DNA of 64,000 nt. It comes from Pseudoselenomonas ruminantium. Its GTDB lineage: Bacteria; Bacillota; Negativicutes; Selenomonadales; Selenomonadaceae. The notes below the pieces were generated by a model. It was not told the origin of the DNA. It did not search any database and saw only the letters and a list, made by a program, of their open reading frames with translations. The stretch lies in the NCBI RefSeq assembly GCF_900104055.1, contig NZ_FNJQ01000014.1:1-64000 (forward strand), written 5' to 3'. The translations under genes and the position numbers were made by a program. Of this stretch, positions 54,815 to 64,000 are shown piece by piece. Position 1 is the first letter of the stretch; the number at the start of each line of letters is the position of its first letter.

Positions 54815-55729
54815 ATGATCAACGAAAATTTCCTGGCGGACTGCCGCAAGTTCCTTAAGCCAGAACAAATCATATTGGATGCTCCGATGAGTGAGCACAC
54901 CACGTTCAAGATTGGCGGTCCGGCGGACTGCCTGTTGAAACCTTCCAGCCTGGAGGAGACGCAGAAGATCCTTCAGCTGGTCAAGGAATATGACCTGCCT
55001 TTGACCTTTGTAGGCAATGGTTCCAATATGCTCGTGCGGGACAAGGGAATCCGTGGGGTAGTGGTGAACTTTGCCGATAATATCGATTTTGTTCGGGTGG
55101 AAGGCACGCGGATGACTGTAGGTGCAGGCGCAATTTGGAAGGATGTGGCGGAAATCGCTGCCCAGCATAGTCTGGCGGGCGTGGAATTTGCCTGCGGTAT
55201 TCCGGGCAGTATCGGCGGCGCTGTCTTCATGAATGCCGGCGCCTATGGCGGCGAGACCAAGAGCGTGGTCAAGACGGTCCGTGCCGTCACCCGCGATGGC
55301 GAAATCAAGACCTATTCCTTGGCTGAATTGGACCTTGGCTATCGCCACAGCATTTTCCAAAGCAACGGCGAGGCCATCGTGGAAGTAGAACTGGAACTTA
55401 CGCCGGGCAAGGAAGAAGACATTCGTGCCGGCATTGCCGACTACACGAACCGCCGGGAAAGCAAACAGCCACTGGAAATGCCCAGCGCAGGCAGCACCTT
55501 CAAGCGGCCGGAGGGCTACTTTGCCGGCACCTTGATCGATCAGACGGGGCTCAAGGGCCTGACCGTAGGCGGTGCTCAGGTGTCCACCAAGCACGCCGGT
55601 TTCGTGGTCAACAAGGGTGGCGCTACGGCAGCCGATGTAGTGAACCTGATCCATGAAGTCCAGAAGCGTGTCAAAGAAGCCCATGGCGTAGAGCTGCAGC
55701 CGGAAGTCCGGATGATTGGCGAAAAATAA
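54815..55729 (+). CDS. murB: UDP-N-acetylenolpyruvoylglucosamine reductase
   Basis: MurB completes UDP-N-acetylmuramic acid in peptidoglycan synthesis using FAD and NADPH. The 304-residue protein has the FAD-binding segment HTTFKIGGPADCLLKP and FVGNGSNMLVRDKGIRGVV. It also has CGIPGSIGGAVFMNAGAYGGE, YRHSIFQ, the catalytic Ser in PSAGSTFKRPEGYFAG and the C-terminal Glu region GVELQPEVRMIGEK, a type IIb layout. ATG 54815 follows GAGGAAGAG; an earlier in-frame ATG at 54776 lies inside trmL and is less likely. Confidence 0.97.
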   Translation: MINENFLADCRKFLKPEQIILDAPMSEHTTFKIGGPADCLLKPSSLEETQKILQLVKEYDLPLTFVGNGSNMLVRDKGIRGVVVNFADNIDFVRVEGTRMTVGAGAIWKDVAEIAAQHSLAGVEFACGIPGSIGGAVFMNAGAYGGETKSVVKTVRAVTRDGEIKTYSLAELDLGYRHSIFQSNGEAIVEVELELTPGKEEDIRAGIADYTNRRESKQPLEMPSAGSTFKRPEGYFAGTLIDQTGLKGLTVGGAQVSTKHAGFVVNKGGATAADVVNLIHEVQKRVKEAHGVELQPEVRMIGEK

Positions 55730-55796
55730 AATAAGCAGGAATTTTCCACTCCTTTACGGAATTATACCTATATAAATCCGAAAGGAGTGGATTTTT

Positions 55797-57410
55797 ATGC
55801 GATTGGAATTTTTAGGCGCAGCTCATACGGTAACAGGTTCCTGCTATCTATTGGAGACGCAGGAGCGGCAGTATCTCATTGATTGCGGCATGTTTCAGGG
55901 CGCTCGGCGGATTCGGGAGCTCAATTACGAGAACTTCCCTTTCAATCCGGCTGGGATAGAGGCCGTTATCCTTACCCATGCCCATGTCGATCATTGCGGC
56001 TTGATTCCCAAACTCGTAAAGGATGGCTTCAAGGGAACGGTGTATGCGACGCCGGCTACCTGTGATCTGGCACAGATCATGCTGCCGGACTCAGCCTTTA
56101 TCCAGCAGTCCGATGCGGAATCCTTCAATCGCAAGAATCAGCGACGGGGCGAAGAACCGGTAGAACCCATCTATTCCCTTGATGATGCGATGGGTGCCTT
56201 GAAACATTTTGTTCCCATGTCTTATGAACAGGAATTCACTCTGGGCGATAATGTCAAGGTCAGATTCTTTGATGCTGGTCATATCATTGGCTCGGCCATT
56301 GTGGATCTGCAGGTTACTGAAGGCGATAAGACTACGAAGCTGGTGTTCTCCGGGGACTTAGGCCAGCCCAAGCAGCCCATCATCAAAGATCCTACGGTAA
56401 TCACCGGAGCGGATTTCCTCGTCGTGGAATCCACCTATGGCGACCGTCAGCATAAGCTCTATGACAAAGAAACCAAGCTGCTGGAAATCGTCAATGATAC
56501 CATGGACCGGGGCGGCAATGTCATTATTCCGTCTTTTGCGGTAGGACGTACGCAGACTTTGCTCTATTATTTCCATAATCTCTGGAAACAGGGACGCCTC
56601 GATGGGGATATCCCTATCATCCTCGACAGCCCTTTGGCTATCAATGCCACGCGCATCTTCATGAAGAACTTTCAGGAGTTTGACGAAGAGGCCATCCGGA
56701 TGTTTGGCGATGGTGAGAAATTGACGGAGTTCCCGCAGCTCAAGATCTGCAAGACGCCGGAGGAATCCAAAGCACTCAATAGTTCCGAGGGCTCAGCCAT
56801 CATCATCTCGGCTTCGGGCATGGCCGATGCTGGCCGTATCCTGCACCATCTGAAACACAACCTCTGGCGGCCGGAATCCACGATTGTCTTTGTCGGCTAT
56901 CAGGCGGAGGGCAGTCTGGGGCGGCGGCTCGTGGAAGGCATCAAGCGCGTGCGGGTGATGGGCGAGGAAGTAGCGGTAAAGGCTCAGATCCAGGTGCTCA
57001 ATGGCTTTTCGGCTCATGCCGATACCAATCAGCTGATGGATTGGATCATGGCTTTCCAGAGTCCAAAACCTGCCAAGATCTTCATCGTTCATGGTGAAGC
57101 GCAGGGGCAGGAATATTTGAAGAGCCGTATCCAGAAAGAATATCAGGGCGAAGCCTACATCCCCTTCCGCGGCGATGCCGTGGTCATCCATGGCCGGGCC
57201 TGCGAGCTCCAACCCTCCAATATTCCGGAAGTGTCCGTGGAAATGGAGATGGAAGAACAGCTGGCCATCTTCGATGCCGAGTACAGGAATCTGCGGCATA
57301 AAGTCCTGCAGCTGGCAGTTCGTCAGCCCAAGACCATGGAGCCGCTGCTGAAGGCCATTACCAAGGGCTTCAATTATCTGAAAAAACTTTTTGCCCCGTT
57401 CAATATCTGA
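55797..57410 (+). CDS. MBL-fold/beta-CASP RNA nuclease
   Basis: The 537-residue protein resembles the TTHA0252/YSH1-type ribonucleases. Zinc motifs are LTHAHVDHCGLIPKL near residue 60, FDAGHIIGSAIVDL, FSGDLG and ESTYGDR; the beta-CASP region contains PSFAVGRTQTLLYY, SASGMADAGRILHHL and GYQAEGSLGRRL; NGFSAHADTNQLMDW carries the late His. An endo- or exonuclease on RNA is expected. A region of about 80 residues follows the catalytic core. AAAGGAGTGG precedes ATG 55797; an upstream hairpin near 55745-55790 may be the murB terminator. Confidence 0.92.
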   Translation: MRLEFLGAAHTVTGSCYLLETQERQYLIDCGMFQGARRIRELNYENFPFNPAGIEAVILTHAHVDHCGLIPKLVKDGFKGTVYATPATCDLAQIMLPDSAFIQQSDAESFNRKNQRRGEEPVEPIYSLDDAMGALKHFVPMSYEQEFTLGDNVKVRFFDAGHIIGSAIVDLQVTEGDKTTKLVFSGDLGQPKQPIIKDPTVITGADFLVVESTYGDRQHKLYDKETKLLEIVNDTMDRGGNVIIPSFAVGRTQTLLYYFHNLWKQGRLDGDIPIILDSPLAINATRIFMKNFQEFDEEAIRMFGDGEKLTEFPQLKICKTPEESKALNSSEGSAIIISASGMADAGRILHHLKHNLWRPESTIVFVGYQAEGSLGRRLVEGIKRVRVMGEEVAVKAQIQVLNGFSAHADTNQLMDWIMAFQSPKPAKIFIVHGEAQGQEYLKSRIQKEYQGEAYIPFRGDAVVIHGRACELQPSNIPEVSVEMEMEEQLAIFDAEYRNLRHKVLQLAVRQPKTMEPLLKAITKGFNYLKKLFAPFNI

Positions 57411-57508
57411 TGTATTCCAGCTGACTGTCTTGACGCCTGACCGTATAATTGATATATTAAATACGATTAGAGTATGAAATAACGTTTTGTCGGAGGATGC
57501 AGGAATTA

Positions 57509-57817
57509 ATGGAGTTTATCGAACGTGTCAAGAAAATCAGCAATGCCTGGGAGCCAGAGCTTTGCCGTCATACGGTAAATCGTGACGAACGGGTGTGCAT
57601 GGATATTTATCACACGGGGGCCCTGGTGCCGGAACGGCACAAAATGACCATGGAACGAGCTACGGAATATATCAGCGGTATGGCGGCGGTAATGGATATC
57701 AAAAGCATGCTGCGTGATATAGACCATATCACCATTCGCAGCATGAAGGACAGCCGCATGATTTATCGGCTGACAACCCGCTATGGCTATGCGGAAGAAG
57801 AATTCAAGGCTGTATAA
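57509..57817 (+). CDS. Small conserved-looking protein of unknown function
   Basis: I recognise no family. The 102-residue product is soluble and mixed in charge, predicted mostly helical from its pattern, with a central segment VNRDERVCMDIYHTGALVPERHKM and a C-terminal half rich in Met and Arg (DHITIRSMKDSRMIYRL). I prefer ATG 57509; ATG 57497 abuts the CGGAGG site too closely and would add four residues. Codon use and a good ribosome site suggest it is real. It is followed by the promoter of the B12 riboswitch unit. Confidence 0.6.
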   Translation: MEFIERVKKISNAWEPELCRHTVNRDERVCMDIYHTGALVPERHKMTMERATEYISGMAAVMDIKSMLRDIDHITIRSMKDSRMIYRLTTRYGYAEEEFKAV

Positions 57818-57837
57818 GGATAAATTGCTTTATTGCA

Positions 57838-57866
57838 TTGACAATAAAAAAAATTTATGCTAATAT
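57838..57866 (+). promoter_or_regulatory. Promoter for cobalamin riboswitch transcript
   Basis: A perfect TTGACA (57838-57843), 17 nt and TAATAT (57861-57866), about 30 nt before the aptamer. Confidence 0.75.
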
Positions 57867-57894
57867 ACATACTGTAAACGAAAGACCAATAGAA

Positions 57895-58080
57895 TATAGG
57901 TTGGATCAGGTGTCATAGACTTAATAGGGAAGCCGGTATAAGCCGGCGCGGTCCCGCCACTGTAACAGGGAGTTTATCTGCATAGTTATGTCACTGGGGA
58001 GTTTTTCTCTGGGAAGGCGCAGGTAAATGAGGATCTGGAGCCAGGAGAACTGCCTGATTAACAATCGCCGTTTGACCTGC
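57895..58080 (+). promoter_or_regulatory. Cobalamin (AdoCbl) riboswitch
   Basis: The conserved core is plain: GGGAAGCCGGT near 57927 with its partner AAGCCGGC, the CGCGGTCCCGCCACTGTAA block near 57947-57965, and the B12 box GCCAGGAGAACTGCCTG at 58040-58056. These are signature elements of the cobalamin aptamer. It lies in a ~500 nt leader ahead of the GntP-type permease at 58395. A terminator hairpin follows at 58163-58195. Confidence 0.95.
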
Positions 58081-58162
58081 GAGTGATGGGGATGGAGATT
58101 TATCGGTACTGAAAAGTTCTTGGAGCCTGAGTTAGTGTGGGTATTTTCGAGTAGCGTAAATA

Positions 58163-58195
58163 AGCTCTTCCCTACGCGGGAGGAGCTATTATTTT
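58163..58195 (+). terminator. Riboswitch expression-platform terminator
   Basis: AGCTCTTCCC pairs with GGGAGGAGCT around TACGC, followed by ATTATTTT. It sits about 80 nt beyond the B12 box region, so B12-dependent termination is plausible. No anti-terminator was resolved by eye. Confidence 0.7.
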
Positions 58196-58213
58196 GCCTA
58201 TTTTGTCGAAAGG

Positions 58214-58330
58214 TTTTTCCTGTCAGGGGACTGACAGGAAGAAATGCTCATACATTTCATTCAGTTCTATGGATTGGCCGCGCCGGTCGCGGCAGCTCCG
58301 ATAGTTATATCGGAGCTTATTTTTTTCCAT
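58214..58330 (+). terminator. Further leader hairpins including a second terminator
   Basis: A CCTGTCA/TGACAGG hairpin (58218-58238), a short CCGCG/CGCGG hairpin (about 58278-58291), then AGCTCCGATA with TATCGGAGCT followed by TATTTTTTT (58294-58327). The last is a good intrinsic terminator, about 65 nt upstream of the permease start. No gene is seen in this stretch. Confidence 0.65.
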
Positions 58331-58394
58331 TTACATAGGGACAGTGTTCCCAAAAGACTATCGGGGATAGTGGATATTAATTTGAGGGGAGTCT

Positions 58395-59822
58395 TTGGAC
58401 ACCATGGAAGCACTTTGTATCGGATTAGCACTTTTAGGACTTATGTATTTTGCTTACCGCGGTTGGTCAATCATCCTGATTGCGCCATTTTTCGCGGGAC
58501 TGGCGGCACTGGCTAGTATGTTTGATATCCTGCCGGTGTACAGTGAACTTTACATGACGAGATTGGCGGAGTATGTCAAGACGTATTATCCGGTCTTTCT
58601 CTTTGGCGCGGTATTTGCCAAGCTGATGGAAAAAGGGGGATTGGCCTCGGCCATTGCCGGTAAGATTGTGGACGTGTTAGGGGAAAAACGCGCCATCCTC
58701 GCCGTGTTGATGGGCTGTGGCGCCTTGACTTATGGCGGCTTATCCGTATTCGTCGTGGCTTTTGTCATGTATCCCTTTGGCGCGGTAGTATTCAAGAAGG
58801 CCGACATTCCGAAGCGGCTGCTGCCAGCGGCTCTATGGGTGGGTATTTTCTCTTTCGCCATGGTATCTTTACCCGGTACTCCGCAAATTCAGAATATTAT
58901 TCCGTCCTCTTATTTTCAGACAAGTACCTGGGCAGCACCGGGCATTGGCCTGTTTGCTTCCCTGTTGTTCCTACTGATTGGCTGGGGGTGGATTGGCCGC
59001 CGGGCAAAGATGCTGCAGGCGAAAGGTGAGGGCTACGGCGACCATGGCAGTGATGGTCGCAAGAAACGCAATCCCAAGATAAATATTCCCTGGTATTGGG
59101 CGATGGTTCCGCTGCTGATGGTCATTGTCATCAATGTGATCCTTTCCAATCCGTTTGGCTGGGAATGGGGCTTCCATTGGAATGAGGAAAGTCTCGCGGC
59201 CTTCGTGCCGCTGAAGCTGACCTTGCTGGCATCTCATGTGGGCAAGGTTTCGGCTATCTGGTCCATCAGTGTGGCCTTGATCCTGAGCAGTATCGTGGCT
59301 GCTTATATCGGCCGTCACCGTCTGAAGGTGACGGATGGCCTACTGCCGACGGTCAACTATGCGGCGCTGTCTTCTGGTTCGGCAGCACTGAATGTTGCTT
59401 CCGGGTACGCTTTTGGCTGCGTGATTACGGCCATGCCGGGCTTTGCACCGGTGACCGAATGGCTGGTCGGGATTGCCGCTTCATTTGGTCCGCTTTTGTC
59501 AGCGGTCATCACCACGAACATCATGTGCGGCATTACCGGTTCGGCATCCGGCGGTCTGACCATTGCTTTGTCGGCATTAGGGGATCAGTGGGCAGCGATG
59601 GCTATTGCTGCCGGAATCCCATTGGAGGTCCTTCATCGTATCGTGGCAGTGGCTTCTGTCGGCATCGATCCCGTACCCCATTGCGGCGCCCTGGTTACGT
59701 TGCTGGCCATTTGTGGTTTGTCTCATAAAGAGTCCTATTTTGATATTGCCATGATTATGGGCATGAAGTTTCTGGTGCCTTTCTTATGCATCCTGTTCTA
59801 TATGCTGACGGGAATTTGCTAA
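58395..59822 (+). CDS. GntP-type permease under cobalamin riboswitch control
   Basis: A 475-residue integral membrane protein with 12 or more hydrophobic segments. It resembles GntP/citrate-type permeases through FLFGAVFAKLMEKGGLASAIAGKI, GALTYGGLSVFVVAFVMYPFG, SLPGTPQIQNIIPSSYF and the late GITGSASGGLTIALSALG. The substrate is a small organic anion, unidentified. The start is TTG 58395 or ATG 58404; GAGGGG lies just upstream. It is the only gene after the B12 riboswitch and ends in a hairpin shared with vanW, so B12 should govern this permease alone. Confidence 0.88.
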   Translation: MDTMEALCIGLALLGLMYFAYRGWSIILIAPFFAGLAALASMFDILPVYSELYMTRLAEYVKTYYPVFLFGAVFAKLMEKGGLASAIAGKIVDVLGEKRAILAVLMGCGALTYGGLSVFVVAFVMYPFGAVVFKKADIPKRLLPAALWVGIFSFAMVSLPGTPQIQNIIPSSYFQTSTWAAPGIGLFASLLFLLIGWGWIGRRAKMLQAKGEGYGDHGSDGRKKRNPKINIPWYWAMVPLLMVIVINVILSNPFGWEWGFHWNEESLAAFVPLKLTLLASHVGKVSAIWSISVALILSSIVAAYIGRHRLKVTDGLLPTVNYAALSSGSAALNVASGYAFGCVITAMPGFAPVTEWLVGIAASFGPLLSAVITTNIMCGITGSASGGLTIALSALGDQWAAMAIAAGIPLEVLHRIVAVASVGIDPVPHCGALVTLLAICGLSHKESYFDIAMIMGMKFLVPFLCILFYMLTGIC

Positions 59823-59843
59823 ATCGAATATGAATTGAGTACG

Positions 59844-59921
59844 AAAAAGCCCGGCATAGCTATTTCTGAAGCAGCTGGCGCATAGCGCCTAAGCAGATGA
59901 AATAGTTATGCCGGGCTTTTC
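59844..59921. terminator. Large bidirectional terminator between permease and vanW
   Basis: A 22 bp arm beginning AAAAGCCCGGCATA at 59844 pairs with 59899-59920, enclosing an inner hairpin (GGCGCATAGCGCC). There are A/T-runs at both outer ends. It ends both convergent genes. Confidence 0.88.
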
Positions 59922-59948
59922 GTGCAGGCATTATTTACGATAAGGAAA

Positions 59949-61196
59949 TCAGCTCTTTAAGGGTTCATAGGCATCCGTATGCAGGAATTCCCGTTCCACG
60001 ACTTCGCCGTTCTGCATCCATAAGCGGTAAAGTGAAGGCCGCATGCTGCTGCCTTCCGTGACCAAGGCAATGCTCTTGCCGGCCAGGTCAGCCTTTGTCC
60101 CTAGGACGTAAACGGTCAGGGCACTGCCGCTGTTGGCAACGGTCAGGTAAACGGGATGGGGCAGGGGATTGCGGAAGACGAAATCAATCAGGCCGTCGGC
60201 AACTGTCGCATCCCGGCCAGCCGGGACATAGCTCGACGAGGCGAAATGTCCCGTCCGTTCCACCGGTGTGAGTCCTGCCAGCAAAACAGCATTATAGAGT
60301 GTGGAACTTACCTGACAGACACCGCCGCCTACATCGATGGCATGTTCGCCGTAGACGATTACCCCGGCATTCTTATAGCCTGCATCACGGGTGCGGGGGC
60401 CGACGATGGAGTTGAAGGACAAGGTGGAACCGCTGCGGACCAGCGCGCCCTGCAGATGGCTGGCAGCCAGTCCGATATTATCGCCCCGGTCGCCGGGATA
60501 GAATCGGGTGGTGTAAGAACCCAGGATACCATCCATGGCCGCTAAATCCGTATCCTGTACAAATGGCGGCTGTTCGGCAGGCGTCAGCTCCTTCTGTACG
60601 GTCAGGTTGAAGGTCTTGAAGTCCGGTGCAAGTTCAGCGGCAAGGGGGGTGATATCAAGGTCGAGGCCGGTGACTGCGGGGGTTTTTTGGATGCTGCCAT
60701 CGGCTGCAAGTGTGGCAGTGCCGTTTACTGGTTGAGTGTCAATTGCCTTTTTTATAGCCAATAATTTATCATTGAGGAGCTGTTCATCGAAACTGGCATC
60801 CATGGTAACGGTTTTGCCAAAGATCGCAAAACGCATCTGATTGAGCAGGTTTTCCACAGGTGTTCCCTCGCGCCCGATCTTGTAGGCAGCTTCAGTGGCT
60901 TCGTCCACGTTGCCATGAAGTTTGATATCGGATGGATCGATCTGGAAAATCCGCTCTTTGTAGCTGAGAACAGCTGCCTTGCGCTGCAACTTGCTGTTGG
61001 CAAGATCTGCGAAATATTTATGTGCCTCGGTCTTGGTCAGGCCGGCAATCGTATGACCGTCAGACTGTACGCCCATAACGATCTTGTTCTGATTGGCGAC
61101 AGTAACGGAAATGCAGCCAATGGTAAAGATGGACAGTGCAGTGCCCAACGTAGCCAGCGCTACGATCTTACCCAGGGAGCGATTGGAAATACTCAT
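59949..61196 (-). CDS. VanW family protein
   Basis: The 415-residue protein has an N-terminal signal anchor (about residues 10-33). A peptidoglycan-binding-like region follows (about 40-220) and then the VanW domain, with TRFYPGDRGDNIGLAASHLQGALVRSGSTLSFN and the invariant DVGGGVCQVSSTLYNAVLLAGL. VanW proteins occur near vancomycin resistance loci but are widespread in Firmicutes without known function; a cell-envelope role is likely. AAGGGGTG lies 10 nt before ATG. It is convergent with the permease and divergent from groES. No vanA/H/X genes are nearby, so it is not a resistance cluster. Confidence 0.92.
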   Translation of the reverse strand: MSISNRSLGKIVALATLGTALSIFTIGCISVTVANQNKIVMGVQSDGHTIAGLTKTEAHKYFADLANSKLQRKAAVLSYKERIFQIDPSDIKLHGNVDEATEAAYKIGREGTPVENLLNQMRFAIFGKTVTMDASFDEQLLNDKLLAIKKAIDTQPVNGTATLAADGSIQKTPAVTGLDLDITPLAAELAPDFKTFNLTVQKELTPAEQPPFVQDTDLAAMDGILGSYTTRFYPGDRGDNIGLAASHLQGALVRSGSTLSFNSIVGPRTRDAGYKNAGVIVYGEHAIDVGGGVCQVSSTLYNAVLLAGLTPVERTGHFASSSYVPAGRDATVADGLIDFVFRNPLPHPVYLTVANSGSALTVYVLGTKADLAGKSIALVTEGSSMRPSLYRLWMQNGEVVEREFLHTDAYEPLKS

Positions 61197-61316
61197 AACG
61201 AAGAAACACCCCTTAAAGAAATTTCTTAATTTAACAATATTATACTTTTTTTAATCAATGGGCGCAATGGGGATGATGCGATAACTTTGTTTTTTTGACT
61301 TTTTTGCCATTACAAC

Positions 61317-61345
61317 TTGACATTTTGACTAAGAAACGGTAGTAT
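61317..61345 (+). promoter_or_regulatory. Putative groESL promoter
   Basis: TTGACA (61317-61322) and TAGTAT (61340-61345) at 17 nt spacing; an alternative TATAAG at 61343 gives 20 nt. It lies directly upstream of the CIRCE operator. Confidence 0.65.
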
Positions 61346-61356
61346 AAGAACTGTGC

Positions 61357-61383
61357 TTAGCACTCAAGGCTAGTGAGTGCTAA
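61357..61383 (+). promoter_or_regulatory. CIRCE operator (HrcA binding site)
   Basis: An exact TTAGCACTC-N9-GAGTGCTAA inverted repeat just downstream of the promoter and 41 nt before groES. This is the classical HrcA repressor target, so groESL is heat-inducible through HrcA. hrcA is not in the window. Confidence 0.97.
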
Positions 61384-61423
61384 CAGACTTGTTACGTATT
61401 TCATGATTAGGAGGAAGATACCT

Positions 61424-61705
61424 ATGATTAAGCCATTGGGCGAAAGAGTTGTCATCGAAGTTGCTGAAGGCGATGTAAAGACCGCCAGCGGGATTGTACT
61501 GCCGGATACGGCTAAAGAAAAGCCCCAGAAGGGCACGGTTGTAGCTGTTGGTGCTGGTAAGCTCCTCGAAAACGGCGAGCGCGCAGCTATGGAAGTCAAA
61601 GCTGGCGATGCAGTTGTCTTCTCGAAATATTCCGGTTCCGAAGTCAAAGTTGACGACAAGGAATACCTGATTGTCCGTGAAAGCGACATTCTGGCAGTTC
61701 TTTAA
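61424..61705 (+). CDS. groES: Co-chaperonin GroES
   Basis: GroES caps the GroEL folding chamber as a heptamer. The 93-residue protein starts [13 protein letters not shown] and has the mobile loop [23 protein letters not shown] and the C-terminal [17 protein letters not shown], all typical. ATG 61424 follows AGGAGGAAG; the in-frame extension to 61373 runs through the CIRCE site and is not coding. groEL begins 31 nt downstream. Confidence 0.99.
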   Translation: MIKPLGERVVIEVAEGDVKTASGIVLPDTAKEKPQKGTVVAVGAGKLLENGERAAMEVKAGDAVVFSKYSGSEVKVDDKEYLIVRESDILAVL

Positions 61706-61735
61706 TTAGAAGTGTATTTTCTGGAGGTAATATAA

Positions 61736-63364
<1,629 letters not shown>

Positions 63365-63390
63365 TAAGATATTCATCTGTTCTGTACAGA

Positions 63391-63420
63391 AAAAGAGGCT
63401 TACGGGCCTCTTTTTCTTTT
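63391..63420 (+). terminator. Terminator after groEL
   Basis: AAAAGAGGC pairs with GCCTCTTTTT around a short loop, followed by TTTCTTTT. Confidence 0.9.
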
Positions 63421-63541
63421 TGATAAAGAGCATTGCAATTCTGAATCTTTATGCTATACTGATACTAGACAGGTGTATCAAATCGGAAGGATGCAGCTGT
63501 CCCAGAAATGGATTTCGTTAGTTGTCAAGGGAGGAATTGAC

Positions 63542-64000
63542 ATGGTGAACAACATCCGTAACCAACAGCTGCTGTCCTATCAAAAGAGTCTTTTCAACAG
63601 AAAGAATGAAGGGGCAGATAAGCAAAAGGCGCAGGAAGAAAAAGATCCTATGGCCCAGTATGGAGCCGATACCCAGGTGGAGTTGTCTGCTGATGGCCGG
63701 GCAGCTTACGAAATGCAGGTCAAGGCGGTAAAAGCTTTCGTGGAAGAAAATGGCGGCAACGCTGAGCAGAAATCACCGGAGCTGTCCAGCAAAGCGCAGG
63801 ACCTGCTGGGAAGGCTGCAGGATCAGTATGGAGAAAAGTACGACTTCTTCGTGGTGGATACAGAAGAAGATCTGCGCAACTTCAAGGGACAAGGAACGAA
63901 AGGGTATTCCGTCGTATTCACCAAAGATGAGTTGGAACGTATGGCCAACGATGAGGAATATGCCAAAAAGGTTATGGATACCGTGGATTCCATTGTGGGC
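63542..64000 (+). CDS. Unknown soluble protein, 3' end beyond the window
   Basis: The open frame starts at ATG 63542, 7 nt after GGGAGG, and runs 153 codons without a stop to the window edge. The first ~40 residues are charged and low in hydrophobicity. A segment YDFFVVDTEEDLRNFKGQ follows, then YSVVFTKDELERMANDEEY and KKVMDTVDSIVG. This pattern recalls small Firmicute DUF6033-like proteins, but I cannot confirm it. A TATACT-type -10 lies near 63453-63458. It is separated from groEL by a terminator, so it is an independent unit. Confidence 0.65.
   Translation, partial: MVNNIRNQQLLSYQKSLFNRKNEGADKQKAQEEKDPMAQYGADTQVELSADGRAAYEMQVKAVKAFVEENGGNAEQKSPELSSKAQDLLGRLQDQYGEKYDFFVVDTEEDLRNFKGQGTKGYSVVFTKDELERMANDEEYAKKVMDTVDSIVG

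Noticed and set aside
58120-58516. Short frames in the riboswitch leader (58120-58338, 58244-58516)
   Set aside because: They run through terminator hairpins and into the permease start and have no convincing ribosome sites.
59949-61196. VanW gene as part of a glycopeptide resistance cluster
   Set aside because: No vanH, vanA, vanX, vanR or vanS genes are nearby; VanW proteins are common in susceptible Firmicutes.

Overview
The window reads as a chromosomal segment of a Gram-negative Firmicute of the class Negativicutes, most likely Selenomonas or a close relative. The main marker is an S-layer-homology (SLH) outer-membrane porin of the Mep45/OmpM type (45268-46740) ending in Phe. It sits beside ordinary low-to-mid-GC Firmicute housekeeping genes, a CIRCE-controlled groESL operon and a minimal TatA/TatC pair. 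About a quarter of the genes appear to start with TTG behind strong Shine-Dalgarno sequences. I see no rRNA, tRNA, CRISPR array, transposase or phage gene.

Layout. 1-115: right end of a dispersed repeat element. 122-10402, all plus strand: recG, dapB-asd (lysine/diaminopimelate), tatA-tatC, a UbiD/UbiA pair (quinone-type prenyl chemistry) and folD/fhs (one-carbon folate). 10416-11013: a complete ~600 bp repeat element. 11123-16587, minus strand: class II aldolase, a soluble DegS-like histidine kinase, a YihY membrane protein, an RluA-type pseudouridine synthase and a uracil permease. 16801-28059, plus strand: lysC, an aminotransferase, a PhoU-like/PiT phosphate pair, a nucleoside kinase, a secreted 5'-nucleotidase, an HD-GYP protein and uvrB. 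28057-28665: second full repeat element. 28727-34460, minus strand: an aromatic 2-oxoacid operon (acyl-CoA ligase, iorA, iorB, paaK, ACT protein). 34621-40166, plus strand: a 24 bp perfect palindrome, a DUF1097 protein, a Tat-exported nucleotidase and uvrA. 40187-40406: a second kind of very large inverted repeat. 40596-44700: alkylsulfatase-like enzyme, small membrane protein and a dicarboxylate symporter with an extra N-terminal domain. 44801-47404: a decayed methyltransferase copy, the SLH porin and the intact methyltransferase. 47458-57817: a phosphoribosyltransferase (minus), then surE, ahcY-mtaD, ftsK, trmL, murB, a beta-CASP nuclease and a small unknown gene (plus). 57838-59822: cobalamin riboswitch leader and a GntP-type permease. 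59949-61196: VanW (minus). 61317-64000: groESL and a partial unknown gene.

The most unusual content is the ~600 bp noncoding element (two full copies, one partial). It has near-perfect terminal inverted repeats and several long internal inverted pairs. Comparing the two full copies shows compensatory base changes in three separate stems, and the pairing topology is that of two large hairpins with mutually complementary loops. This implies selection on folding, as a structured RNA or a structured mobile DNA. The element has no consistent reading frame. Other points of interest are the B12 riboswitch in front of a GntP permease, the adjacent SAH hydrolase and SAH/MTA deaminase genes, and the symporter fusion. 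All functional calls are by reading motifs and family resemblance; no database search was run.
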